In this document: in pieces, positions 1-5,664 of the stretch | Layout of the letters: each line of letters opens with the position of its first letter | Numbering within the stretch: position 1 is the first letter of the stretch | NCBI GenBank assembly: GCA_013139345.1 | Contig: WTAY01000017.1 | Location: forward strand, 1 to 5,901 | Length of the DNA stretch: 5,901 nt | DNA from: Methylophaga sp. | GTDB taxonomy: Bacteria > Pseudomonadota > Gammaproteobacteria > Nitrosococcales > Methylophagaceae | Reading direction: 5' to 3' | Made by a program: the position numbers and the translations under genes | The notes under the pieces: model-generated | The model's database searches: none | What the model saw: the letters and a program-made list of their open reading frames with translations, nothing else | What the model was told of the DNA's origin: nothing

Positions 1-344
1 GTTGTTTGCGCCAGCTGGCTGGTTGCATCATAAAAGTTTTCTACCTGTATGATGGCCTTATCTGGTTCTATCACACGAAAATAGACCACCGCATTGACTT
101 TAACCGAAACATTATCGCGGGAAATAACATCCTGTGTTGGTACATCCATGACGATGGTACGTAAATCAACCCGTTCCATTTGCTGGATCAGAGGAATAAC
201 AATAATAAAGCCTGGGCCTTTAACCTGGTAAAAACGCCCCAGCATAAAAATAACCCCCCGCTCATATTCTCTGAGAATTTTGAATGCACTGATTAGCAAA
301 AGTACCAGCATACTAATAAATATATAACCGAAATTTGCAAACAT
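1..344 (-). CDS. Slipin / stomatin-like SPFH-domain membrane protein (N-terminal 114 residues, runs off the left edge)
   Basis: This is the first 114 residues of a slipin. Slipins are membrane-anchored proteins of the SPFH/prohibitin superfamily that form oligomeric scaffolds at the inner membrane. Residues 1-21 are a single hydrophobic anchor (ISMLVLLLISA). The SPFH domain follows, with the family-typical stretches REYERGVIFMLGRF (25-38), KGPGFIIVIPLI (42-53), VDLRTIVMDVPTQDVISRD (59-77) and VKVNAVVYFRV (81-91). Whole family members are usually about 250 residues, so more than half lies outside the window. The ATG at 344 is supported by AGGAG at 353-357, eight bases away. It lies 64 bases downstream of nfeD on the same strand, the conserved nfeD-slipin pairing. 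In Pyrococcus the NfeD homologue PH1510 cleaves the slipin PH1511 near its C-terminus, so this protein may be the partner or substrate of the protease next door (inference). Confidence 0.93.
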   Translation of the reverse strand, partial: MFANFGYIFISMLVLLLISAFKILREYERGVIFMLGRFYQVKGPGFIIVIPLIQQMERVDLRTIVMDVPTQDVISRDNVSVKVNAVVYFRVIEPDKAIIQVENFYDATSQLAQT

Positions 345-352
345 TATTCGTT

Positions 353-357
353 CTCCT
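353..357 (-). promoter_or_regulatory. Shine-Dalgarno site of the slipin gene
   Basis: AGGAG on the minus strand, eight bases before the ATG at 344. It is a much stronger site than those in front of nfeD or the Lon-like gene. The slipin, though second in the operon, therefore has its own good translation signal. Confidence 0.75.
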
Positions 358-375
358 GTTTTGAATTTAGAATAA

Positions 376-404
376 TCATTTAGTGATTGTATTTCGCTAA
401 ATGA
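376..404 (-). other. Intercistronic hairpin between nfeD and the slipin gene
   Basis: The arms TCATTTAGTGA (376-386) and TCGCTAAATGA (394-404) are complementary at 10 of 11 positions around a 7-base loop. It begins five bases after the nfeD stop codon. On the transcribed minus strand the odd pair is an A-C mismatch. No run of U follows, so a complete intrinsic terminator is unlikely. A partial attenuator or an RNA-processing/stabilising stem that sets the nfeD:slipin ratio is more plausible (inference). Confidence 0.45.
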
Positions 405-408
405 GTGA

Positions 409-1812
409 TTACTCAATACTTATTTGCTGATCAACTGCTTGTTCTTGGTCGAAAGGTAATACTTGTAAAATAAGACCGTTGATCTCTGTTACTTTTACCT
501 TTTGATTTTTATGTAAGCGTTGAGCACAAGCTGCTCGCCAGCTTTCACTATGAATACGGATCATGCCTGTTCCTGAAAAGTCATCCAGTACCACACCAAC
601 ACTCCCCAGCATTTGTTCTTTGCCGCTGACAATGGGACTGTGTCTTGCTTTTAGTATTAATCCGATGGCAATAATAAAAAAGCTCGCACTGCTGAGAGCA
701 AACCAGGCAACAAGCCCCATATCAATCCCGAACCCTGGTATATCAGTATCTATCAGTATTACAAAGCCTATAACAAAAGCGACTACACCTCCCAAGCCTA
801 AAATACCGAAACTGGGTGCAAAGGCTTCAGCAATCATCAGTGTGATGCCTAATATAATAAGAGCGGCACCTGCATAATTAACAGTTAATAGCTGCAGAGC
901 GTATAGTGCTAGCAATAGACAAATCCCGCCTACAGTGCCAGGGACAATGCTCCCAGGATTTGAGAATTCTAATGCTAGTCCATAAATACCGATCATTAAT
1001 AAAACATAGGCAATATTGGGGTTGGTAATAACGGCTAGAAATTGACTGCGCCAATCGGGTTTGATAGTTTGTATTTTGATCTGTGTAGTGTCTAAAACAA
1101 GCTCTTTACCAGCAACAATAAGCTTCCGCCCCTGTAATTGTGCCAATAAGTCAGGTATATCAGTGGCAACAATATCAATTACATTCAGTGTTAAAGCTTC
1201 TTTCGCGGATAGACTGGCTGCTTCTCGTACCGCTTGTTCAGCCCATTGTTCGTTCCTGCCATGTATATTTGCTAGGCCGCGAATATATGCAGATGCATCA
1301 TTGACTATTTTATGAGTCATGGGATCGGTAAGGGGTTTGGTTTTGTTGTTATCCTTATCAGTTTTGTCCTTAGCATTTCCAAAACCATCGAAACCACCAA
1401 TTTGCACGGGCGTTGCTGCACCCAAATTAGTTGCTGGAGCCATGGCGGCAATATGGCTAGCATAAAGAATATAAGTGCCAGCACTAGCAGCCCGCGCACC
1501 GCCAGGAGTGACATAAGTAATGACGGGTATTGGGGAGGCAATGATTTTTTTGATGATACTGCGCATGGATATATCAAGGCCTCCTGGTGTGTCCATGCTG
1601 ATTAATATGGCCGTGGCTTGGCTATCAATCGCTTTTTGGATATTACGCTCTATATAATCAGCAATTGCAGGACCAATGACGCCATTAATTTCCAGTTGAA
1701 TAAGAACTGATGATTGACTAACAGGCTGATTATTCTTTTCCTCTGAATAAACAGTTGAAAGACCCGTTAGCAATAACAGAAATACAAATCGAATGATTTT
1801 TATAATCAACAT
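409..1812 (-). CDS. nfeD: NfeD membrane-bound serine protease (ClpP-class)
   Basis: Full-length 467-residue NfeD. Residues 1 to about 23 are a signal peptide or anchor (FVFLLLLTGLSTVYS). Residues 35 to about 225 form the ClpP/crotonase-fold protease domain, with the substrate/oxyanion loop DTPGGLD (74-80) and the nucleophile motif GGARAASAGTYIL, where Ser110 is the likely nucleophile. Lys168 in MTHKIVNDASAYIRGLA is the likely general base, by analogy with the Ser-Lys dyad of Pyrococcus PH1510. Between the two lies a lysine/aspartate-rich insert (about 143-160) that is probably flexible. Residues 262-388 hold four to five membrane segments. Residues about 395-455 form the C-terminal NfeD OB-fold domain (GKEQMLGSVGVVLDDFSGTGMIRI). 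The ATG is the natural start because the signal peptide follows it at once, although only a weak purine-rich site (GGATAAT) precedes it. It is first in an operon with the slipin and divergent from the Lon-like gene. Its proposed role is processing of membrane proteins, including the slipin. Confidence 0.94.
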   Translation of the reverse strand: MLIIKIIRFVFLLLLTGLSTVYSEEKNNQPVSQSSVLIQLEINGVIGPAIADYIERNIQKAIDSQATAILISMDTPGGLDISMRSIIKKIIASPIPVITYVTPGGARAASAGTYILYASHIAAMAPATNLGAATPVQIGGFDGFGNAKDKTDKDNNKTKPLTDPMTHKIVNDASAYIRGLANIHGRNEQWAEQAVREAASLSAKEALTLNVIDIVATDIPDLLAQLQGRKLIVAGKELVLDTTQIKIQTIKPDWRSQFLAVITNPNIAYVLLMIGIYGLALEFSNPGSIVPGTVGGICLLLALYALQLLTVNYAGAALIILGITLMIAEAFAPSFGILGLGGVVAFVIGFVILIDTDIPGFGIDMGLVAWFALSSASFFIIAIGLILKARHSPIVSGKEQMLGSVGVVLDDFSGTGMIRIHSESWRAACAQRLHKNQKVKVTEINGLILQVLPFDQEQAVDQQISIE

Positions 1813-2021
1813 AAGATATTATCCACTTTTATAGTGTTGATGTTTTCAGTGTACTCCTGAAAAAAGCGAGTAGCAATGCTTTAAAGCTATTAAATATGGA
1901 TGAAATATCTGGATCTGGAGTTATAGTTCAAGGTGTTGTTTTAATGGTGCTTTGGTGTTTTTTGATCCTGATAAATCAAATTAATTACCTTTGTGTTGCT
2001 TAAAAAATCAGGATTGCCTGT

Positions 2022-2096
2022 ATGGCTGAGACAGAACCGTTATTTATGGAGTACAGTGGAATCAAAATAATGAGTGCTATAAATCGTTATCAATAG
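2022..2096 (+). CDS. Possible 24-residue small protein (uncertain)
   Basis: A short frame starting MAETEPLFMEYSGIKIM and ending in TAG at 2094-2096. What favours it is AGGA at 2010-2013, eight bases before the ATG, which is a better ribosome-binding site than the Lon-like gene downstream has. The peptide is mixed in character, has no membrane segment and is not recognised. A frame this short arises easily by chance in 430 bases, and no promoter is evident. It is listed as a candidate only: it might be a leader peptide or nothing. Confidence 0.15.
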   Translation: MAETEPLFMEYSGIKIMSAINRYQ

Positions 2097-2105
2097 TTTT
2101 TTTAT

Positions 2106-2147
2106 ATGGCATAGTGACTTTTAATTTAAAAAAAATCACTATGTCAT
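2106..2147 (+). repeat. Inverted repeat / stem-loop upstream of the Lon-like gene
   Basis: ATGGCATAGTGA (2106-2117) faces TCACTATGTCAT (2136-2147) across an 18-base A/T-only core apart from its first C. Eleven of 12 positions are complementary, and the odd one becomes a G-U pair in plus-strand RNA. The four T at 2119-2122 can pair with A in the core and lengthen the stem. It lies 95 bases before the Lon-like start and is not followed by a T-run. It could be an operator for a dimeric regulator acting on one or both divergent genes, an end-of-transcript hairpin for something upstream, or a small repeat element. Confidence 0.5.
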
Positions 2148-2180
2148 CTGAATTTTCTGCTATTGATAATACGTTTTTGA

Positions 2181-2208
2181 TTGACTAATCGATACACTAT
2201 GCTAAAAA
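2181..2208 (+). promoter_or_regulatory. Tentative sigma-70 promoter of the Lon-like protease gene
   Basis: TTGACT (2181-2186, 5 of 6 to the -35 consensus) and TAAAAA (2203-2208, 4 of 6 to the -10 consensus) are separated by 16 bases, 34 bases before the ATG at 2243. The -10 box is poor, and in such A+T-rich DNA other pairs can be drawn, for example TTGATT at 2177 with TATGCT at 2198. Confidence 0.3.
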
Positions 2209-2242
2209 TTACAAGTGACCTGATTAAAACAATAATAAAAAA

Positions 2243-4645
2243 ATGAAAAATAAGCCATTGGATTTCGCTCAATTATACAAACCTTGTAATATTGAAAATT
2301 TTCATTTTAAGACTACAAATGAGTTGGATGATATAACCATTTCTCTGGGGCAAGACAGAGCTATTGATTCCATTCACTTTGGTTTACGGATTGAGCAAAA
2401 GGGCTATAATATTTTTGCTCTTGCCCCCTCTGGTACCGGTAAACTGACGACGATTCGCCAATTGCTTGACCATGAATCCAAACAATTGGATATCCCTTCT
2501 GACTGGTGTTATATCAATAATTTTAGTGAGCCTGCAAAACCTCATGCGGTAGAATTTTCCGCAGGGAAAGGGGAAGAGTTTCATCAAGATATGGAACAAT
2601 TGATTGATGAGCTCAGCGTTGCAATCCCCGCCGCTTTTGATGGAGATGAATTTCGATCAAAGAGAGAGGAAATAGAAGAGCAATATCGGAAAATGGAAAT
2701 TGCTGAAATTAATCTACTGAGAGATGAAGCATTCGAAACGGATATCATTCTTACAGAAACGCCGACTGGCTATGCTTTTACGCCGATCGATGATAAAAAA
2801 GAAATTATTAATTCAGAGCAGTTTAACAAGCTGGATAAATCAGCTCAAAAGAAATATCAGAAAGATATTATTTCGCTACAGCAGCGTTTACAAAAATTGC
2901 TCAGAAAATTTCCTGTCTGGCGTAAAGAAACCAAACGTAAAATGCAGGCATTAAATAGAGAAGTTGCAGCGCTGGCCGTTAATCATTCAATTGATGAGTT
3001 GAAAATTAAATATGCGCAGCATGAAAAAGTACTCGCTTACCTTAATGCTGTAGATGCAGATATTTTAGAGCATGTACGGGACTTTATTCCTCACGCTGAA
3101 CAATCTCAGCCTTTTATGGAAACCATGAAGGAAGGAAATCCTTTTAAGCGGTATCAGGTGAACCTGATCATTTCTAACGATAACAAAAAATCTGCTCCTG
3201 TGGTTTATGAAGACCACCCTAATTTTTCTAATCTGTTAGGTCGAGTTGATCATCAAGCTTTTATGGGGGCTTTGACCACAAATTTCACCATGATAAAACC
3301 AGGGGCATTTCATAAAGCCAATGGTGGGTTTTTAATTCTGGATGCCCGTAAACTGCTAACACAACCCTATGCCTGGGAAACACTTAAGAGAACGCTACAG
3401 TCTAATGAAATACGAATTGAATCATTAGAACGATCTTTAAGTTTGATTAGCACCTCATCACTTGAGCCTGAACCCATTCCACTTAATTTTAAAGTTATCA
3501 TTTTTGGGGATCGGCTGATTTATTACATCATGAATCAATATGATCCAGAATTTCAGGATTTATTTAAGATTGCTGCTGACTTTGATGATTCCGTCAATCG
3601 TATTAATGCCGAAGAAGAGTATGCACGACTATTAGCTACTATTGCCAGAACCGAAAAATTACACCCCCTTAATCCACAAGCGGTTGCCCGCGTGATAGAG
3701 CAAAGTGCTCGTCTTAGTGGTGATGCTGAGAAACTATCGACTCATTTGAGAAGTATTAAAGATTTGTTAATTGAGTCAGATTATTGGGCGAAATTTAATG
3801 GGCATGATGTTATTGCCAGTAGTGATGTGCAACAAGCGATTGAAAAGAAAGTGTATCGACTAGATAGAATTCGTGAAAAAATGTATGAAAATATTTATCG
3901 AGGCACCGTTCTTATTGATATTGAAAACAAAGTAATTGGGCAAATTAATGCACTTTCTGTTTTGCAATTAGGTGAGTTTTCTTTTGGCCAACCGACACGG
4001 GTTACTGCAACAACACGATTAGGGAATGGTAAAGTCATTGATATAGAGAAAGAAACTGAATTGGGCGGCCCTATCCATTCAAAAGGTGTACTCATTCTAT
4101 CTAGCCTTATCGCATCTCGTTATGCGCGTAAAACCCCGTTCTCAATGAGTGCTAGTCTGGTATTTGAACAATCGTATGGACAGGTTGAAGGGGATAGTGC
4201 ATCGTTAGCAGAGTTATGTGTCATTCTGTCATCTTTAGCTGAAATCCCATTACGACAAGACCTGGCTATTACAGGATCAATCAATCAATTAGCTCAGGTT
4301 CAACCCATAGGTGGTGTGAATGAAAAAATTGAAGGTTTTTTTGATGTCTGTGTAAAACAAGGGTTAACAGGCATTCAAGGCGTTATCATTCCCGCTAGTA
4401 ATATCAAATACCTGATGTTGCGCTGGGATGTTGTTCACGCTGTAAAATCGGGGCAGTTTCATGTCTATGCTGTGGAAACAGTTGATGAAGCATTGCACTT
4501 ATTAACAGATATAGAACCAGGTGTTATTAATGATGCAGGCGTCTACCCCGAAGGTTCATTCAATGCTGAAGTTGATGCGCAATTAAAATCATTTAACAGG
4601 ATTAAGCAGGCCTTGATTGAGACTGACAAGTTTAAGGATGGATAA
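2243..4645 (+). CDS. Lon-like ATP-dependent serine protease (COG1067 / AsrA-type, AAA plus S16 domains)
   Basis: A complete 800-residue soluble Lon-family protease. After an N-terminal segment (1-45, LYKPCNIENFHFKTTNEL) comes an AAA-type ATPase module. Its Walker A is APSGTGKLT (61-69, Lys67), and its Walker B-like segment is ANGGFLILDARKLL (359-372, Asp367), followed by KVIIFGDRLIYYIM (417-430) in the sensor-1 position. Residues 135-265 are a charged helical, probably coiled-coil insertion. The S16 protease domain fills about 550-755: the nucleophile Ser652 lies in EGDSAS, and Lys695 in GGVNEKIEG completes the dyad. The 43-residue spacing is that of E. coli Lon (Ser679/Lys722). Full-length Pseudomonas AsrA, tied to the heat-shock response under tobramycin, is a relative of similar size by memory. 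The ATG is the first in-frame start after a stop at 2225-2227, yet no Shine-Dalgarno motif precedes it, only an A-rich tract. It probably degrades or remodels damaged proteins in the cytoplasm; its substrates are unknown. Confidence 0.94.
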   Translation: MKNKPLDFAQLYKPCNIENFHFKTTNELDDITISLGQDRAIDSIHFGLRIEQKGYNIFALAPSGTGKLTTIRQLLDHESKQLDIPSDWCYINNFSEPAKPHAVEFSAGKGEEFHQDMEQLIDELSVAIPAAFDGDEFRSKREEIEEQYRKMEIAEINLLRDEAFETDIILTETPTGYAFTPIDDKKEIINSEQFNKLDKSAQKKYQKDIISLQQRLQKLLRKFPVWRKETKRKMQALNREVAALAVNHSIDELKIKYAQHEKVLAYLNAVDADILEHVRDFIPHAEQSQPFMETMKEGNPFKRYQVNLIISNDNKKSAPVVYEDHPNFSNLLGRVDHQAFMGALTTNFTMIKPGAFHKANGGFLILDARKLLTQPYAWETLKRTLQSNEIRIESLERSLSLISTSSLEPEPIPLNFKVIIFGDRLIYYIMNQYDPEFQDLFKIAADFDDSVNRINAEEEYARLLATIARTEKLHPLNPQAVARVIEQSARLSGDAEKLSTHLRSIKDLLIESDYWAKFNGHDVIASSDVQQAIEKKVYRLDRIREKMYENIYRGTVLIDIENKVIGQINALSVLQLGEFSFGQPTRVTATTRLGNGKVIDIEKETELGGPIHSKGVLILSSLIASRYARKTPFSMSASLVFEQSYGQVEGDSASLAELCVILSSLAEIPLRQDLAITGSINQLAQVQPIGGVNEKIEGFFDVCVKQGLTGIQGVIIPASNIKYLMLRWDVVHAVKSGQFHVYAVETVDEALHLLTDIEPGVINDAGVYPEGSFNAEVDAQLKSFNRIKQALIETDKFKDG

Positions 4646-4704
4646 ATTCTTGGTAGTGGGTTAGATTTGTAGTTACAACAAATATATTCTCATTAAAAAC
4701 AGCC

Positions 4705-4770
4705 TTTTGGGGCGCAGGTTTTAACCTGCATTCTTTAGCATAAGAGCAGGCTAAAGAATGCGCCCCAAAA
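4705..4770. repeat. Composite palindromic (REP/MITE-like) element between convergent genes
   Basis: Perfect 12-base outer arms, TTTTGGGGCGCA (4705-4716) and TGCGCCCCAAAA (4759-4770), enclose two further hairpins. GCAGGTT/AACCTGC (4714-4729) closes over a 2-base loop. CATTCTTTAGC (4729-4739) pairs perfectly with GCTAAAGAATG (4750-4760) over a 10-base loop. The arms share edge bases, so the outer stem and the side hairpin compete at their boundary, giving a cruciform or three-way fold. It lies 59 bases past the Lon-like stop and 26 bases from the end of the small minus-strand gene, so it may end or protect both transcripts. There is no T-run directly after it on either strand, so it is not a classical intrinsic terminator. 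GC-box palindromes of this style are known as dispersed extragenic repeats in some bacteria; copy number cannot be seen here. Confidence 0.7.
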
Positions 4771-4796
4771 CAATAGACTGGCTAGAACGATAAAGC

Positions 4797-5087
4797 CTAC
4801 TCTTCAGCTTCTCCCCAAAGATCGGCGTATTTATTTCTGTCATTAGCATGTTGCTTAATCCATTTTTGAGCGTCCTCTACAGAGAGTGACTTTATCCCTT
4901 CACCATTTATAGCAGTCCATTGGGATTTAATCCCCCCTCGCCCGTAAAGAAAGTACCCACCAGACTTCTTTAAATAAAGCTCTTCCATACATAATTCTGC
5001 TGGGTCAAGCGCATCATTATGATACTCAGCAACAAGCCTTGCATCTTGAATATCAAGTATTTTATTAGTGATTAGTCTGTTCATCAT
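4797..5087 (-). CDS. Small conserved-looking protein of unknown function (96 residues)
   Basis: A soluble, acidic 96-residue protein without a signal peptide, membrane segment or metal-binding cysteine pair. The order of elements is a short N-terminal part (ITNKILDIQDARLVAEYHN), a central strand-turn-strand motif LYLKKSGGYFLYGRGGIKSQW (38-58, split here as LYLKKSGGYF and LYGRGGIKSQW), then LSVEDAQKWIKQHANDRNKY (68-87) as a likely helix. The YFLYGxGG core followed by an LS-x-E-x-A-x-x-W helix recalls small hypothetical proteins found in many bacteria, often near mobile or accessory genes. That is a remembered resemblance and no function is assigned. The start has two ATGs in tandem (5087 and 5084). 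TTAGGT, with AGG at 5093-5095, fits the second at least as well, so the first residue is uncertain. It is convergent with the Lon-like gene and divergent from the CMD-family gene, so it probably has its own promoter. Confidence 0.7.
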   Translation of the reverse strand: MMNRLITNKILDIQDARLVAEYHNDALDPAELCMEELYLKKSGGYFLYGRGGIKSQWTAINGEGIKSLSVEDAQKWIKQHANDRNKYADLWGEAEE

Positions 5088-5109
5088 ATTTACCTAATTT
5101 ATCAATCAA

Positions 5110-5118
5110 GTTATATCA
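5110..5118 (-). promoter_or_regulatory. Possible extended -10 promoter of the 96-residue protein gene
   Basis: On the minus strand the sequence reads TGATATAAC, an extended -10 element (TGn followed by TATAAC, 5 of 6 to consensus). No clear -35 stands 17 bases upstream, which is tolerated for extended -10 promoters. It would give a leader of roughly 16 bases carrying the AGG at 5093-5095. Confidence 0.35.
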
Positions 5119-5374
5119 ATGTGATTCAAGTTAAAACTAAAAATTCAATTTAATTATAGAGCTATAAATTATCCTGAAATTTTCGTACTTCATCTATTTT
5201 TCCAAGAGTATGTAAATTTATGATAAGTGAGCTAATATAAAAAAAGGGTATAGTTCAACATCATGATATGAATAAAATGAATTATAAATACGTTCGTGTT
5301 AAAGGGCATAAGAAGCAATTAAAACAGCAGCCGTTAGATTCGTTTTAAAACATTGTCTGCAACAACAATAAAAT

Positions 5375-5378
5375 GGAG
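5375..5378 (+). promoter_or_regulatory. Shine-Dalgarno site that sets the start of the CMD-family gene
   Basis: GGAG, seven bases before the ATG at 5386. It decides against the in-frame TTG at 5353, which would add 11 residues that do not fit the family and lacks such a site. Confidence 0.75.
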
Positions 5379-5385
5379 TTTTAAT

Positions 5386-5664
5386 ATGAGAGTAAATGAT
5401 AAACCAGTCGATCAATATCCCTGGTATCTTCGCCCCTTTTTCTGGAATCAAAAAAGAAAATATGGTCAGGTTCTTAAACCTGGCCTTCTTTGGGCTAGAG
5501 TACCTAAATTATTTGCTGCTGTCGCTATACTTTATGGTGTTCTGGATAGACGCTCTAGTCCTATTGATCCAGTCTTACGCTCATTAATTACGGTAAGAGT
5601 ATCGCAAATTAATTGGTGCCTTTTTTGTATTGATATTTTGCGGAAAGCACGCATGGCATCATAG
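5386..5664 (+). CDS. Carboxymuconolactone decarboxylase (CMD/AhpD-like) family protein, 3'-truncated at a foreign join
   Basis: The frame encodes 92 residues, of which about the first 84 are native (to about 5637). The N-terminus (YPWYLRPFFWNQKRKYGQVL, 11-30), then LLWARVPKLFA (34-44), LDRRSSPIDPVLRSLITV (53-70) and RVSQINWCLFCIDI (71-84) are typical of CMD-family proteins of roughly 180 residues. The redox-type CxxC is Cys78-Cys81. In the AhpD fold this motif supports peroxidase/reductase chemistry; the substrate here is unknown. After CIDI the family normally continues with something like NSA and a further half-protein of helices. Here it reads LRKARMAS and stops. Those last codons are the complement of the neighbouring cytochrome gene, so the second half is missing and the product is almost certainly non-functional as written. 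The start at 5386 is chosen by GGAG at 5375-5378. Confidence 0.8.
   Translation: MRVNDKPVDQYPWYLRPFFWNQKRKYGQVLKPGLLWARVPKLFAAVAILYGVLDRRSSPIDPVLRSLITVRVSQINWCLFCIDILRKARMAS

Larger units (their letters stand above)
1813..2242. other. Divergent intergenic region between nfeD and the Lon-like gene
   Basis: These 430 A+T-rich bases carry no convincing long gene in any frame. Contents: the promoter region of nfeD leftward, a possible TATAAA -10 box on the minus strand at 1828-1833 (weak, no matching -35, very short leader), a strong stem-loop at 2106-2147, a tentative promoter for the Lon-like gene near 2181-2208 and a 24-codon ORF at 2022-2096. There is also an 8-base inverted pair, ATCCTGAT (1965-1972) and ATCAGGAT (2007-2014), 34 bases apart. 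No heat-shock (sigma-32) promoter consensus was recognised, although both flanking genes could be stress genes. Confidence 0.6.
5088..5385. other. A+T-rich divergent intergenic region
   Basis: These 298 bases lie between two divergent genes; one 60-base stretch (5161-5220) is only 25% G+C. They carry the presumed promoter of the small minus-strand gene near 5110-5118 and, at the right end, the ribosome-binding site of the CMD-family gene. I could not place a good promoter for the latter; TATAAA at 5283-5288 is a possible -10 without a good -35. A 26-codon lysine-rich frame at 5268-5348 has no ribosome-binding site and is not called as a gene. Confidence 0.5.

Noticed and set aside
563..1605. 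Several open plus-strand frames opposite nfeD
   Set aside because: They overlap a full-length gene of a well-known family on the other strand and their translations show no family features; they are antisense shadows.
1965..2014. Inverted 8-base pair ATCCTGAT / ATCAGGAT 34 bases apart
   Set aside because: Such short arms with a long spacer are expected by chance in this region; noted only in the intergenic entry.
3895..4095. A minus-strand frame within the Lon-like gene
   Set aside because: It is antisense to the conserved protease domain and has no independent support.
4665..4683. Possible terminator hairpin ATTTGT / ACAAAT after the Lon-like stop
   Set aside because: A six-base A/T-rich stem with no following T-run is too weak to call a terminator.
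4705..4770. Reading the composite palindrome as a CRISPR repeat or a classical rho-independent terminator
   Set aside because: There is one copy only, with no spacers, and no T-run adjoins it on either strand.
5268..5348. A 26-codon lysine-rich frame (MNKMNYKYVRVKGHKK...) ahead of the CMD-family gene
   Set aside because: It has no Shine-Dalgarno motif and lies in very A+T-rich DNA, where lysine- and asparagine-rich chance frames are expected; the peptide is not recognised.
5396..5587. A second plus-strand frame overlapping the CMD-family gene in another phase
   Set aside because: The 5386 frame has the ribosome-binding site and the recognisable CMD-family sequence; the other phase is a shadow.
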